Positions 26,471 to 40,600 of a DNA stretch of 64,000 nt are shown here, piece by piece. Made by a program: the position numbers and the translations under genes. Position 1 is the first letter of the stretch. The number at the start of each line of letters is the position of its first letter. Below the pieces are notes generated by a model. That model was not told the DNA's origin and made no database searches. It saw only the letters and a list, made by a program, of their open reading frames with translations. Origin of the DNA: Axinella damicornis (taxonomy: Eukaryota > Porifera > Demospongiae > Axinellida > Axinellidae); assembly GCA_963931865.1 (NCBI GenBank), contig OZ007517.1:3228164-3292163 (forward strand), in the 5' to 3' direction.

Positions 26471-27710
26471 GGTAGAGTCAGGTAAAGCCAGGTAGAGCCA
26501 AGGTAGACTCAGGTACAGCCATGCAAGGTAGAGTCAGGTAGAGTGAAGGTAGAGTCAGGTAGAGCCAAGGTAGAGTCAGGTAGAGTGAAGGTAGAGTCAG
26601 GGTTGAGACAAGGTAGAGTAAGGTAGAGTCAGGTAGAGTCAGGTAAAGTCAGATAGAGTCAGGTAGAGCAAAGGTAGAGTCAGGTAGAGCCAAGGTAGAG
26701 TCAGGTAGAGTGAAGGTAGAGTCAGGTAGAGCCAAGGTAGAGTCGGGCAGAGCCAAGGTAGAGTCAGGTAGAGCCAAGGTAGAGTCAGGAAGAGTGAAGG
26801 TAGAGTCAGGTAGAACCAAGGTAGAGTCAGGTAGAGACAAGGTAGAGTCAAGGTAGAGTCAGGTAGAGTCAGGTAGAACCAAGGTAGAGTCAGGTAGAGC
26901 CAAGGTAGAGTCAGGTAGAGCCAAGGTAGAGAGTCAGGTAGAGTGAAGGTAGAGTCAGGTAGAGCCAAGGTAGAGTCGGGCAGAGCCAAGGTAGAGTCAG
27001 GTAGAGCCAAGGTAGAGTCAGGTAGAGTGAAGGTAGAGTCAGGTAGAACCAAGGTAGAGTCAGGTAGAGACAAGGTAGAGTCAAGGTAGAGTCAGGTAGA
27101 GTCAGGTAGAGTCCGGTAGAGCCAAGGTAGAGTCAGGTAGAGCCAAGGTAGAGTCAGGTAGAGCCAAGGTAGAGTCACGTAGAGTGAAGGTAGAGTCAGG
27201 TAGAACCAAGGTAGAGTCTGGTAGAGACAAGGTAGAGTCAAGGTAGAGTCAGGTTGAGTCAGGTAGAGTCAGGTAGAGCCAAGGTAGAGTCAAGTAGAGC
27301 GAAGGTAGAGTCAGGTAAAGCCAGGTAGAGCAAAGGTAGAGTCAGGTAGAGTGAAGGTAGAGTCAGGTAGAACCAAGGTAGAGTCGGGCAGAGCCAAGGT
27401 AGAGTCAGGTAGAGCCAAGGTAGAGTCAGGTAAAGCCAAGGTAGAGTCAGGTAGAGCCAAGGTAGAGAGTCAGGTAGAGTGAAGGTAGAGTCAGGTAGAA
27501 CCAAGGTAGAGTCTGGTAGAGACAAGGTAGAGTCAAGGTAGAGTCAGGTAGAGCCAAGGTAGAGTCATGTAGAGTTAGGTAGAACCAAGGTAGAGTCAGG
27601 TAGAGCGAAGGTAGAGTCAGGTAGAGCCAAGGTAGAGTCAAGGTAGAGTCAGGTAAAGTCACGTAGAGCCACGGTAAAGTCAGGTAGAGCCAGGTAGAGC
27701 CAAGGTAGAG

Positions 27711-28790
27711 TCATGTAGAGCCATGCAAGGTAGAGTCAGGTAGAGTGAAGGTAGAGTCAGGTAGAGCCAAGGTAGAGTCATGTAGAGTTAGGTAGAACCA
27801 AGGTAGAGTCAGGTAGAGCGAAGGTAGAGTCAGGTAGAGCCAAGGTAGAGTCAGGTAGAGTGAAGGTAGAGTCAGGGTAGAGTCAGGTAGAGTCAGGTAG
27901 AGCCAAGGTAGAGTCGGGCAGAGCCAAGGTAGAGTCAGGTAGAGCCAAGGTAGAGTCAGGTAGAGTGAAGGTAGAGTCAGGTAGAACCAAGGTAGAGTCA
28001 GGTAGAGACAAGGTAGAGTCAAGGTAGAGTCAGGTAGAGTCAGGTAGAATCCGGTAGAGCCAAGGTAGAGTCAGGTAGAGCCAAGGCAGAGTCAGGTAGA
28101 GCCAAGGTAGAGTCAGGTAGAGTGAAGGTAGAGTCAGGTAGAACCAAGGTAGAGTCTGGTAGAGACAAGGTAGAGTCAAGGTAGAGTCAGGTAGAGTCAG
28201 GTAGAGCCACGGTAGAGTCAGGTAGAGCCAGGTAGAGCCAAGGTAGAGTCAGGTAGAGCCATGCAAGGTAGAGTCAGGTAGAGTGAAGGTAGAGTCAGGT
28301 AGAGCCAAGGTAGAGTCATGTAGAGTTAGGTAGAACCAAGGTAGAGTCAGGTAGAGCGAAGGTAGAGTCAGGTAGAGCCAAGGTAGAGTCAGGTAGAGTG
28401 AAGGTAGAGTCAGGGTAGAGTCAGGTAGAGTCAGGTAGAGCCAAGGTAGAGTCGGGCAGAGCCAAGGTAGAGTCAGGTAAAGCCAAGGTAGAGTCAGGTA
28501 GAGTGAAGGTAGAGTCAGGTAGAACCAAGGTAGAGTCAGGTAGAGACAAGGTAGAGTCAAGGTAGAGTCAGGTAGAGTCAGGTAGAGTCCGGTAGAGCCA
28601 AGGTAGAGTCAGGTAGAGCCAAGGTAGAGTCAGGTATAGCCAAGGTAGAGTCAGGTAGAGACAAGGTAGAGTCAAGGTAGAGTCAAGTAGATCGAAGGTA
28701 GAGTCAGGTAGAGCCAGGTAGAGTGCAGGTAGAGTCAGGTAGAGCCAAGGTAGAGTCATGTAAAGTTAGGTAGAACCAAGGTAGAGTCAG
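27711..28790. repeat. Tandem duplication of about 538 bp
   Basis: The gccatgcaagg units at 27,720 and 28,258 head two blocks with the same order of tga, cga, ggg and gtcgggcag variants; the spacing is 538 bp. Confidence 0.7.
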
Positions 28791-31700
28791 GTAGAGCGAA
28801 GGTAGAGTCAGGTAGAGCCAAGGTAGAGTCAGGTAGAGTGAAGGTAGAGTCAGGGTAGAGTCAGGTAGAGACAAGGTAGAGTCAAGGTAGAGTCAGGTAG
28901 AGTCAGGTAGAGCCAAGGTAGAGCCAAGATAGAGTCAGGTAGAGTGAAGGTAGAGTCAGGTAGAACCAAGGTAGAGTTTGGCACAGCCAAGGTAGAGTCA
29001 GGTAGAGCCACGGTAGAGTCAGGTAGAGCCAGGAAGAGCCAAGGTAGATTCAGGTAGAGCCATGCAAGGTAGAGTCAGGTAGAGTGAAGGTAGAGTCAGG
29101 TAGAGCCAAGGTAGAGTCAGGTAGAGTCAGGTAGAGTCAGGTAGAACCAAGGTAGAGTCAGGTAGAGCGAAGGTAGAGTAAGGTAGAGCCAAGGTAGAGT
29201 CAGGTAGAGTGAAGGTAGAGTCAGGGTAGAGTCAGGGTAGAGTCAGGTAGAGACAAGGTAGAGTCAAGGTAGAGTCAGGTAGAGTCAGGTAGAGCCAAGG
29301 TAGAGCCAAGGTAGAGTCAGGTAGAGTGAAGGTAGAGTCAGGTAGAACCAAGGTAGAGTCGGGCAGAGGCAAGGTAGAGTCAGGTAGAGCCACGGTAGAG
29401 TCAAGTAGAGCCAGGAAGAGCCAAGGTAGAGTAAGGTAGAGCCATGCAAGGTTGAGTCAGGTAGAGTGAAGGTAGAGTCAGGTAGAGACAAGGTAGAGTC
29501 AGGTAGAGTAAGGTAGAGTCAGGTAGAACCAAGGTAGAGTCAGGTAGAGCGAAGGTAGACTTAGGTAGAGCCAAGGTAGAGTCATGTAGAGTGAAGGTAG
29601 AGTCAGGGTAGAGACAAGGTAGAGTCAGGTAGAGTCAGGTAGAGTCAGATAGAGTAAAGGTAGAGCCAAGGTAGAGTCAGGTAGAGTGAAGGTAGAGTCA
29701 GGGTAGAGTCAGGGTAGAGTCAGGTAGAGACAAGGTAGAGTCAAGGTAGAGTCAGGTAGAGTCAGGTAGAGCCAAGGTAGAGTCGGGCAGAGCCAAGGTA
29801 GAGTCAGGTAGAGCCAAGGTAGAGTCAGGTAGAGTGAAGGTAGAGTCAGGTAGAACCAAGGTAGAGTCAGGTAGAGACAAGGTAGAGTCAAGGTAGAGTC
29901 AGGTAGAGTCAGGTAGAGTCCGGTAGAGCAAAGGTAGAGTCAGGTAGAGCCAAGGTAGAGTCAGGTAGAGCCAAGGTAGAGTCATATAGAGTGAAGGTAG
30001 AGTCAGGTAGAACCAAGGTAGAGTCAGGTAGAGACAAGGTAGAGTCAAGGTAGAGTCAGGTTGAGTCAGGTAAAGTCAGGTAGAGCCAAGGTAGAGTCAA
30101 GTAGAACGAAGGTAGAGTCAGGTAGAGCCAGGTAGAGCCAAGGTAGAGTCAGGTAGAGTGAAGGTAGAGTCAGGTAGAACCAAGGTAGGGTCGGGCAGAG
30201 CCAAGGTAGAGTCAGGTAGAGCCACGGTAGAGTCAGGTAGAGCCAGGTAGAGCCAAGGTAGAGTCAGGTAGAGCCATGCAAGGTAAAGTCAGGTAGAGTG
30301 AAGGTAGAGTCAGGTAGAGCCAAGGTAGAGTCATGTAGAGTTAGGTAGAACCAAGGAAGAGTCAGGTAGAGCGAAAGTAGAGTCAGGTAGAGCCAAGGTA
30401 GAGCCAAGGTAGAGTCAGGTAGAGTGAAGGTAGAGTCAGGTAGAACCAAGGTAGAGTCAGGTAGAGCCACGGTAGAGTCAGGTAGAGCCAGGAAGAGCCA
30501 AGGTAGAGTCAGGGTAGAGTCAGGGTAGAGTCAGGTAGAGACAAGGTAGAGTCAAGGTAGAGTCAGGTAGAGTCAGGTAGAGCCAAGGTAGAGCCAAGGT
30601 AGAGTCAGGTAGAGTGAAGGTAGAGTCAGGTAGAACCAAGGTAGAGTCAGGTAGAGCCACGGTAGAGTCACGGTAGAGTCAGGTAGAGCCAGGAAGAGCC
30701 AAGGTAGAGTCAGGTAGAGCCATGCAAGGTAGAGTCAGGTGGAGTGAAGGTAGAGTCAGGTAGAGCCAAGGTAGAGTCAGGTAGAGTCAGGTAGAGCCAA
30801 GGTAGAGTCAGGTAGAGTGAAGGTAGAGTCAGGTAGAATCAAGGTAGAGTCAGGTAGAGACAAGGTAGAGTCAAGGTAGAGTCAGGTAGAGTCAGGTAGA
30901 GTCTGGTAGAGCCAAGGTAGAGTCAGGTAGAGCTAAGGCTGAGTCAGGTAGAGCCAAGGTAGAGTCAGGTAGAGTGAAGGTAGAGTCAGGTAGAACCAAG
31001 GTAGAGTCTGGTAGAGACAAGGTAGAGTCAAGGTAGAGTCAGGTAGAGTCAGGTAGAGTCAGGTAGAGCCAAGGTAGAGTCAAGTAGAGCGAAGGTAGAG
31101 TCAGGTAGAGCCAGGTAGAGCCAAGGTAGAGTCAGGTAGAGTTAAGGTAGAGTCAGGTAGAACAAAGGTAGAGTCGGGCAGAGCCAAGGTATAGAGTCAG
31201 GTAGAGCCACGGTAGAGTCAGGTAGAGCCAGGTAGAGCCAAGGTAGAGTCAGGTTGAGCCATGCAAGGTAGAGTCAGGTAGAGTGAAGGTAGAGTCAGGT
31301 AGAGCCAAGGTAGAGTCAGGTAGAGTGAAGGTAGAGTTAGGGTAGAGACAAGGTAGAGTCAGGTAGATTCAGGTAGAGTCAGGTAAAGACAGATAGAGTC
31401 AGGTAGAGCCAAGGTAGAGTCAGGTAGAGCCAAGGTAGAGTCAGGTAGAGTGAAGGTAGAGTCAGGTAGAGCCAAGGTAGAGTCGAGCAGAGCCAAGGTA
31501 GAGTCAGGTAGAGCCAAGGTAGAGTAAGGTAGAGTGAAGGTAGAGTCAGGTAGAACCAAGGTAGAGTCAGGTAGAGACAAGGTAGAGTCAAGGTAGAGTC
31601 AGGTAGAGTCAGGTAGAGTCCGGTAGAGCTAAGGTAGAGTCAGGTAGAGCCAAGGTAGAGTCAGGTAGAGCCAAGGCAGAGTCAGGTAGAGTGAAGGTAG

Positions 31701-34689
31701 AGCCAATGTAAAGTCAGGTAGAGCCATGCAAGGTAGAGTCAGGTAGAGTGAAGGTAGAGTCAGGTAGAGCCAAGGTAGAGTCATGTAGAGTTAGGTAAAA
31801 CCAAGGTAGAGTCAGGTAGAACCAAGGTAGAGTCAGGTAGAGACAAGGTAGAGCCAAGGTAGAGTCAGGTAGAGTCAGGTGGAGTCCGGCAGAGCCAAGG
31901 TAGAGTCAGGTAGAGCCAAGGTAGAGTTAGGTAGAGCCAACGTAGAGTCAGGTAAAGTGAAGGTAGAGTCAGGTAGAACCAAGGTAGAGTCAGGTAGAGA
32001 CAAGGAAGAGTCAAGGTAGAGTCAGGTAGAGTCAGGTAGAGTCCGGTAGAGCCAAGGTAGAGTCAGGTAGAGCCAAGGTAGAGTCAGGTAGAGCCAAGGT
32101 AGAGTCAGGTAGAGTGAAGGTAGAGCCAAGGTAGAGTCAGGTAGAGCCATGCAAGGTAGAGTCAGGTAGAGTGAAGGTAGAGTCAGGTAGAGCCAAGGTA
32201 GAGTCATGTAGAGTTAGGTAGAACCAAGGTAGAGTCAGGTAGAACCAAGGTAGAGTCAGTTTGAGACAAGGTAGAGTCAAGGTAGAGTCAGGTAGAGTCA
32301 GGTAGAGTCCGGTACAGCCAAGGTAGAGTCAGGTAGAGCCAAGGCAGAGTCAGGTAGAGCCAAGGCACAGTCAGGTAGAGTGAAGGTAGAGTCAGGTAGA
32401 ACCAAGGTAGAGTCTGGTAGAGACAAGGTAGAGTCAAGGTAGAGTCAGGTAGAGTCAGGTAGAGTCAGGTAGAGCCAAGGTAGAGCCAAGTAGAGCAAAG
32501 GTAGAGTCAGGTAGAGCCAGGTACAGGCAAGGTAGAGTCAGGTAAAGTGAAGGTAGAGTCAGGTAGAACCAAGGTAGAGTCGGGCAGAGCCAAGGTAGAG
32601 TCAGGTAGAGCCACGGTAAAGTCAGGTAGAGCCAGGTAAAGCCAAGGTAGAGTCAGGTAGAACCATGCAAGGTAGAGTCAGGTAGAGTCAGGTACAGCCA
32701 AGGTAGAGTCAGGTAGAGTGAAGGTAGAGTCAGGGTAGAGACAAGGTAGAGTCAGGCAGAGTTAGGTAGAGTCAGGTAAAGTCAGATAGAGTCAGGTAGA
32801 GCCAAGGTAGAGTCAGGTAGAACCAAGGTAGATTCAGGTAGAGTGAAGGTAGAGTCAGTTAGAGCCAAGGTAGAGTCAGGCAGAGCCAAGGTAGAGTCAG
32901 GTAGAGCCAAGGTAGAGTCAGGTAGAGTGAAGGTAGAGTCAGGTAGAACCAAGGTAGATTCAGGTAGACACAAGGTAGAGTCAAGGTAGAGTCAGGTAGA
33001 GTCAGGTAGAGTCCGGTAGAGCCAAGGTAGAGTCAGGTAGAGCCAAGGTAGAGTCAGGTAGAGCCATGCAAGGTAGAGTCAGGTAGAGTGAAGTTAGAGT
33101 CAGGTAGAGCCAAGGTAGATTCAGGTAGACACAAGGTAGAGTCAAGGTAGAGTCCGGTAGAGCCAAGGTAGAGTCAGGTAGAGCCAAGGTAGAGTCAGGT
33201 AGAGCCAAGGCAGAGTCAGGTAGAGTGAAGGTAGAGCCAATGTAGAGTCAGGTAGAGCCAGGCAAGGTAGAGTCAGGTAGAGTGAAGGTAGAGTCAGGTA
33301 GAGCCAAGGTAGAGTCATGTAGAGTTAGGTAGAACCAAGGTAGAGTCAGGTAGAACCAAGGTAGAGTCAGGTAGAGACAAGGTAGAGTCAAGGTAGAGTC
33401 ACGTAGAGTCAGGTGGAGTCCGGTAGAGCCAAGGTAGAGTCCGGTTGAGCCAAGGTAGAGTCAGGTAGAGCCAAGGTAGAGTCAGGTAGAGTGAAGGTAG
33501 AGTCAGGTAGAACCAAGGTAGAGTCAGGTATTGACAAGGAAGAGTCAAGGTAGAGTCAGGTAGAGTCAGGTAGAGTCCGGTAGAGCCATGGTAGAGTCAG
33601 GTAGAGCCAAGGTAGAGTCAGGTAGAGCCAAGGTAGAGTCAGGTAGAGTGAAGGTAGAGCCAAGGTAGAGTCAGGTAGAGCCATGCAAGGTAGAGTCAGG
33701 TAGAGTGAAGGTAGAGTCAGGTAGAGCCAAGGTTGAGTCATGTAGAGTTAGGTAGAACCAAGGTAGAGTCAGGTTGAACCAAGGTAGAGTCAGGTTGAGA
33801 CAAGGTAGAGTCAAGGTAGAGTCAGGTAGAGTCAGGTAGAGTCCGGTAGAGCCAAGGTAGAGTCAGGTAGAGCCAAGGCAGAGTCAGGTAGAGCCAAGGT
33901 ACCGTCAGGTAGAGTGAAGGTAGAGTCAGGTAGAACCTAGGTAGAGTCTGGTAGAGACAAGGTAGAGTCAAGGTAGAGTCAGGTAGAGTCAGGTAGAGTC
34001 AGGTAGAGCCAAGGTAGAGTCAAGTAGAGCAAAGGTAGAGTCAGGTAGAGCCAGGTAAAGTCAGATAGAGTCAGGTAGAGCCAAGGTAGAGTCAGGTAGA
34101 GCCAAGGTAGAGTCAGGTAGAGTGAAGGTAGAGTCAGGTAGAGCCAAGGTAGAGTCGAGCAGAGCCAAGGTAGAGTCAGGTAGAGCCAAGGTAGAGTCAG
34201 GTAGAATGAAGGTAGAGTCAGGTAGAACCAAGGTAGAGTCAGGTAGAGACAAGGTAGAGTCAAGGTAGAGTCAGGTAGAGTCAGGTAGAGTCCGGTAGAG
34301 CCAAGGTAGAGTCAGGTAGAGCCAAGGTAGAGTCAGGTAGAGCCAAGGCAGAGTCAGGTAGAGTGAAGGTAGAGCCAATGTAGAGTCAGGTAGAGCCAGG
34401 CAAGGTAGAGTCAGGTAGAGTGAAGGTAGAGTCAGGTAGAGCCAAGGTAGAGTCATGTAGAGTTAGGTAGAACCAAGGTAGAGTCAGGTAGAACCAAGGT
34501 AGAGTCAGGTAGAGACAAGGTAGAGTCAAGGTAGAGTCAGGTAGAGTCAGGTGGAGTCCGGTAGAGCCAAGGTAGAGTCAGGTTGAGCCAAGGTAGAGTC
34601 AGGTAAAGCCAAGGTAGAGTCAGGTAGAGTGAAGGTAGAGTCAGGTAGAACCAAGGTAGAGTCAGGTAGAGACAAGGAAGAGTCAAGGT

Positions 34690-37600
34690 AGAGTCAGGTA
34701 GAGTCAGGTAGAGTCCGGTAGAGCCATGGTAGAGTCAGGTAGAGCCAAGGTAGAGTCAGGTAGAGCCAAGGTAGAGTCAGGTTGAGTGAAGGTAGAGCCA
34801 AGGTAGAGTCAGGTAGAGCCATGCAAGGTAGAGTCAGGTAGAGTGAAGGTAGAGTCAGGTAGAGCCAAGGTAGAGTCATGTAGAGTTAGGTAGAACCAAG
34901 GTAGAGTCAGGTTGAACCAAGGTAGAGTCAGGTTGAGACAAGGTAGAGTCAAGGTAGAGTCAGGTAGAGTCAGGTAGAGTCCGGTAGAGCCAAGGTAGAG
35001 TCAGGTAGAGCCAAGGCAGAGTCAGGTAGAGCCAAGGTGCAGTCAGGTAGAGTGAAGGTAGAGTCAGGTAGAACCTAGGTAGAGTCTGGTAGAGACAAGG
35101 TAGAGTCAAGGTAGAGTCAGGTAGAGTCAGGTAGAGTCAGGTAGAGCCAAGGTAGAGTCAAGTAGAGCAAAGGTAGAGTCAGGTAGAGCCAGGTACAGGC
35201 AAGGTAGAGTCAGGTAAAGTGAAGGTAGAGTCAGGTAGAACCAAGGTAGAGTCGGGCAGAGCCAAGGTAGAGTCAGGTAGAGCCACGGTAGAGTCAGGTA
35301 GAGCCAGGTAGAGCCAAGGTAGAGTCAGGTAGAACCATGAAAGGTAGAGTCAGGTAGAGTGAAGGTAGAGTCAGGTAGAGCCAAGGTAGAGTCAGGTAGA
35401 GTGAAGGTAGAGTCAGGGTAGAGACAAGGTAGAGTCAGGCAGAGTTAGGTAGAGTCAGGTAAAGTCAGATAGAGTCAGGTAGAGCCAAGGTAGAGTCAGG
35501 TAGAACCAAGGTAGATTCAGGTAGAGTGAAGGTAGAGTCAGTTAAAGCCAAGGTAGAGTCGGGCAGAGCCAAGGTAGAGTCAGGTAAAGCCAAGGTAGAG
35601 TCAGGTAGAGTGAAGGTAGAGTCAGGTAGAACCAAGGTAGATTCAGGTAGAGAAAAGGTAGAGTCAAGGTAGAGTCAGGTAGAGTCAGGTAGAGTCCGGT
35701 AGAGCCAAGGTAGAGTCAGGTAGAGCCAAGGTAGAGTCAGGTAGAGCCATGCAAGGTAGAGTCAGGTAGAGTGAAGGTAGAGTCAGGTAGAGCCAAGGTA
35801 GAGTCATGTAGAGTTAGGTAGAACCAAGGTAGAGCCAGGTAGAACCAAGGTAGAGTCAGGTAGAGACAAGGTAGAGTCAAGGTAGAGTCAGGTAGAGTCA
35901 GTTGGTGTCCGGTAGAGCCAAGGTAGAGTCAGGTAGAGCCAAGGTAGAGTCAGGTAGAGCCAAGGTAGAGTCAGGTAGAGTGAAGGTAGAGTCAGGTAGA
36001 ACCAAGGTAGAGTCAGGTAGAGACAAGGTGGAGTCAAGGTAGAGTCAGGTAGAGTCAGGTAGAGTCCGGTAGAGCCAAGGTAGAGTCAGGTAGAGCCAAG
36101 GTAGAGTCAGGTAGAGCCAAGGTAGAGTCAGGTAGAGTGAAGGTAGAGCCAAGGTAGAGTCAGGTAAAGCCATGCAAGGTAGAGTCAGGTAGAGCCAAGG
36201 TAGAGTCATGTAGAGTTAGGTAGAACCAAGGTAGAGTCAGGTAGAACCAAGGTAGAGTCAGGTAGAGACAAGGTAGAGTCAAGGTAGAGTCAGGTAGAGT
36301 CAGGTAGAGTCTGGTAGAGTCCGGTAGAGCCAAGGTAGAGTCAGGTAGAGCCAAGGCAGAGTCAGGTAGAGCCAAGGTAGAGTCAGGTAGAGACAAGGTA
36401 GAGTCAAGGTAGAGTCAGGTAGAGTCAGGTAGAGTCAGGTAGAGCCAAGGTAGAGTAAAGTAGAGCGAAGGTAGAGTCAGGTAGAGCCAGGTAGAGCCCA
36501 GGTAGAGTCAGGTAGAGTGAAGGTAGAGTCAGGTAGAACCAAGGTAGAGTCGGGCAGAGCCAAGGTAGAGTCAGGTAGAGCCACGGTAGAGTCAGGTAAA
36601 GCCAGGTAGAGCCAAGGTAGACTCAGGTACAGCCATGCAAGGTAGAATCAGGTAGAGTGAAGGTAGAGTCAGGTAGAGCCAAGGTAGAGTCAGGTAGAGT
36701 GAAGGTAGAGTCAGGGTAAAGACAAGGTAGAGTCAGGTAGAGTCAGGTAGAGTCAGGTAAAGTCAGATAGAGTCAGGTAGAGCCAAGGTAGAGTCAGGTA
36801 GAGCCAAGGTAGAGTCAGGTAGAGTGAAGGTAGAGTCAGGTAGAGCCAAGGTAGAGTCGGGCAGAGCCAAGGTAGAGTCAGGTAGAGCCAAGGTAGAGTC
36901 AGGTAGAGCCAAGGTAGAGTCAGGTAGATCCAAGGTAGAGAGTCAGGTAGAGTGAAGGTAGAGTCAGGTAAAGCCAAGGTAGAGTCGGGCAGAGCCAAGG
37001 TAGAGTCAGGTAGAGCCAAGGTAGAGTCAGGTAGAGTGAAGGTAGAGTCAGGTAGAACCAAGGTAGAGTCAGGTAGAGACAAGGTAGAGTCAAGGTAGAG
37101 TCAGGTAGAGTCAGGTAGAGTCCGGTAGAGCCAAGGTAGAGTCAGGTAGAGCCAAGGTAGAGTCAGGTAGAGCCAAGGTAGAGTCAGGTAGAGTGAAGGT
37201 AGAGTCAGGTAGAACCAAGGTAGAGTCTGGTAGAGACAAGGTAGAGTCAAGGTAAAGTCAGGTTGAGTCAGGTAGAGTCAGGTAGAGCCAAGGTAGAGTT
37301 AAGTAGAGCGAAGATAGAGTCAGGTAGAGCCAGATAGAGCCAGGTAGAGCCAAGGTAGAGTCAGGTAGAGTGAAGGTAGAGTCAGGTAGAACCAAGGTAG
37401 AGTCGGGCAGAGCCAAGGTAGAGTCCGATAGAGCCAAGGTAGAGTCAGGTAGAGCCAAGGAAGAGTCAGGTAGAGCCAAGGTAGAGTCAGGTAGAGTGAA
37501 GGAAGAGTCAGGTAGAACCAAGGTAGAGTCTGGTAGAGACAAGGTAGAGTCAAGGTAGAGTCAGGTAGAGTCAGTTAGAGTCAGGTAGAGCCAAGGTAGA

Positions 37601-40600
37601 GTCAAGTAGAGCGAAGGTAGAGTCAGGTAGAGCCAGGTAGATCCCAGGTAGAGTCAGGTAGAGTGAAGGTAGAGTCAGGTAGAACCAAAGTAGAGTCGGG
37701 CAGAGCCAAGGTAGAGTCAGGTAGAGCCACAGTAGAGTCAGGTAGAGCCAGGTAGAGCCAAGGTAGACTCAAGTACAGCCATGCAAGGTAGAGTCAGGTA
37801 GAGTGAAGGTAGAGTCAGGTAGAGCCAAGGTAGAGTCAGGTAGAGTGAAGGTAGAGTCAGGGTAGAGACAAGGTAGAGTCAGGTAGAGTCAGGTAGAGTC
37901 AGGTAAAGTCAGATTGAGTCAGGTAGAGCCAAGGTAGAGTCAGGTAGAGCCAAGGTAGAGTCAGGTAGAGTGAAGGTAGAGTCAGGTAGAGCCAAGGTAG
38001 AGTCAGGCAGAGCCACGGTAGAGTCAGGTAGAGCCAAGGTAGAGTCAGGTAGAGCCAAGATAGAGTCAGGTAGAGCCAAGGTAGAGAGTCAGGTAGAGTG
38101 AAGGTAGAGTCAGGTAGAGCCAAGGTAGAGTCGGGCAGAGCCAAGGTAGAGTTAGGTAGAGCCAAGGTAGAGTCAGGTAGAGTGAAGGTAGAGTCAGGTA
38201 GAACCAAGGTAGAGACAAGGTAGAGTCAAGGTAGAGTCAGGTAGAGTCAGGTAGAGTCCGGTAGAGCCAAGGTAGAGTCAGGTAGAGCCAAGGTAAAGTC
38301 AGGTAGAGCCAAGGTAGAGTCAGGTAGAGTGAAGGTAGAGTCAGTAGAACCAAGGTAGGGTCTGGTAGAGACAAGGTAGAGTCAAGGTAGAGTCAGGTTG
38401 AGTCAGGTAGAGTCCGGTAGAGCCATGGTAGAGTCAGGTAGAGCCAAGGTAGAGTCAGGTAGAGCCAAGGTAGAGTCAGGTTGAGTGAAGGTAGAGCCAA
38501 GGTAGAGTCAGGTAGAGCCATGCAAGGTAGAGTCAGGTAGAGTGAAGGTAGAGTCAGGTAGAGCCAAGGTAGAGTCATGTAGAGTTAGGTAGAACCAAGG
38601 TAGAGTCAGGTTGAACCAAGGTAGAGTCAGGTTGAGACAAGGTAGAGTCAAGGTAGAGTCAGGTAGAGTCAGGTAGAGTCCGGTAGAGCCAAGGTAGAGT
38701 CAGGTAGAGCCAAGGCAGAGTCAGGTAGAGCCAAGGTGCAGTCAGGTAGAGTGAAGGTAGAGTCAGGTAGAACCTAGGTAGAGTCTGGTAGAGACAAGGT
38801 AGAGTCAAGGTAGAGTCAGGTAGAGTCAGGTAGAGTCAGGTAGAGCCAAGGTAGAGTCAAGTAGAGCAAAGGTAGAGTCAGATAGAGCCAGGTACAGGCA
38901 AGGTAGAGTCAGGTAAAGTGAAGGTAGAGTCAGGTAGAACCAAGGTAGAGTCGGGCAGAGCCAAGGTAGAGTCAGGTAGAGCCACGGTAGAGTCAGGTAG
39001 AGCCAGGTAGAGCCAAGGTAGAGTCAGGTAGAACCATGAAAGGTAGAGTCAGGTAGAGTGAAGGTAGAGTCAGGTAGAGCCAAGGTAGAGTCAGGTAGAG
39101 TGAAGGTAGAGTCAGGGTAGAGACAAGGTAGAGTCAGGCAGAGTTAGGTAGAGTCAGGTAAAGTCAGATAGAGTCAGGTAGAGCCAAGGTAGAGTCAGGT
39201 AGAACCAAGGTAGATTCAGGTAGAGTGAAGGTAGAGTCAGTTAAAGCCAAGGTAGAGTCGGGCAGAGCCAAGGTAGAGTCAGGTAAAGCCAAGGTAGAGT
39301 CAGGTAGAGTGAAGGTAGAGTCAGGTAGAACCAAGGTAGATTCAGGTAGAGAAAAGGTAGAGTCAAGGTAGAGTCAGGTAGAGTCAGGTAGAGTCCGGTA
39401 GAGCCAAGGTAGAGTCAGGTAGAGCCAAGGTAGAGTCAGGTAGAGCCATGCAAGGTAGAGTCAGGTAGAGTGAAGGTAGAGTCAGGTAGAGCCAAGGTAG
39501 AGTCATGTAGAGTTAGGTAGAACCAAGGTAGAGCCAGGTAGAACCAAGGTAGAGTCAGGTAGAGACAAGGTAGAGTCAAGGTAGAGTCAGGTAGAGTCAG
39601 TTGGTGTCCGGTAGAGCCAAGGTAGAGTCAGGTAGAGCCAAGGTAGAGTCAGGTAGAGCCAAGGTAGAGTCAGGTAGAGTGAAGGTAGAGTCAGGTAGAA
39701 CCAAGGTAGAGTCAGGTAGAGACAAGGTGGAGTCAAGGTAGAGTCAGGTAGAGTCAGGTAGAGTCCGGTAGAGCCAAGGTAGAGTCAGGTAGAGCCAAGG
39801 TAGAGTCAGGTAGAGCCAAGGTAGAGTCAGGTAGAGTGAAGGTAGAGCCAAGGTAGAGTCAGGTAAAGCCATGCAAGGTAGAGTCAGGTAGAGCCAAGGT
39901 AGAGTCATGTAGAGTTAGGTAGAACCAAGGTAGAGTCAGGTAGAACCAAGGTAGAGTCAGGTAGAGACAAGGTAGAGTCAAGGTAGAGTCAGGTAGAGTC
40001 AGGTAGAGTCTGGTAGAGTCCGGTAGAGCCAAGGTAGAGTCAGGTAGAGCCAAGGCAGAGTCAGGTAGAGCCAAGGTAGAGTCAGGTAGAGACAAGGTAG
40101 AGTCAAGGTAGAGTCAGGTAGAGTCAGGTAGAGTCAGGTAGAGCCAAGGTAGAGTAAAGTAGAGCGAAGGTAGAGTCAGGTAGAGCCAGGTAGAGCCCAG
40201 GTAGAGTCAGGTAGAGTGAAGGTAGAGTCAGGTAGAACCAAGGTAGAGTCGGGCAGAGCCAAGGTAGAGTCAGGTAGAGCCACGGTAGAGTCAGGTAAAG
40301 CCAGGTAGAGCCAAGGTAGACTCAGGTACAGCCATGCAAGGTAGAGTCAGGTAGAGTGAAGGTAGAGTCAGGTAGAGCCAAGGTAGAGTCAGGTAGAGTG
40401 AAGGTAGAGTCAGGGTAAAGACAAGGTAGAGTCAGGTAGAGTCAGGTAGAGTCAGGTAAAGTCAGATAGAGTCAGGTAGAGCCAAGGTAGAGTCAGGTAG
40501 AGCCAAGGTAGAGTCAGGTAGAGTGAAGGTAGAGTCAGGTAGAGCCAAGGTAGAGTCGGGCAGAGCCAAGGTAGAGTCAGGTAGAGCCAAGGTAGAGTCA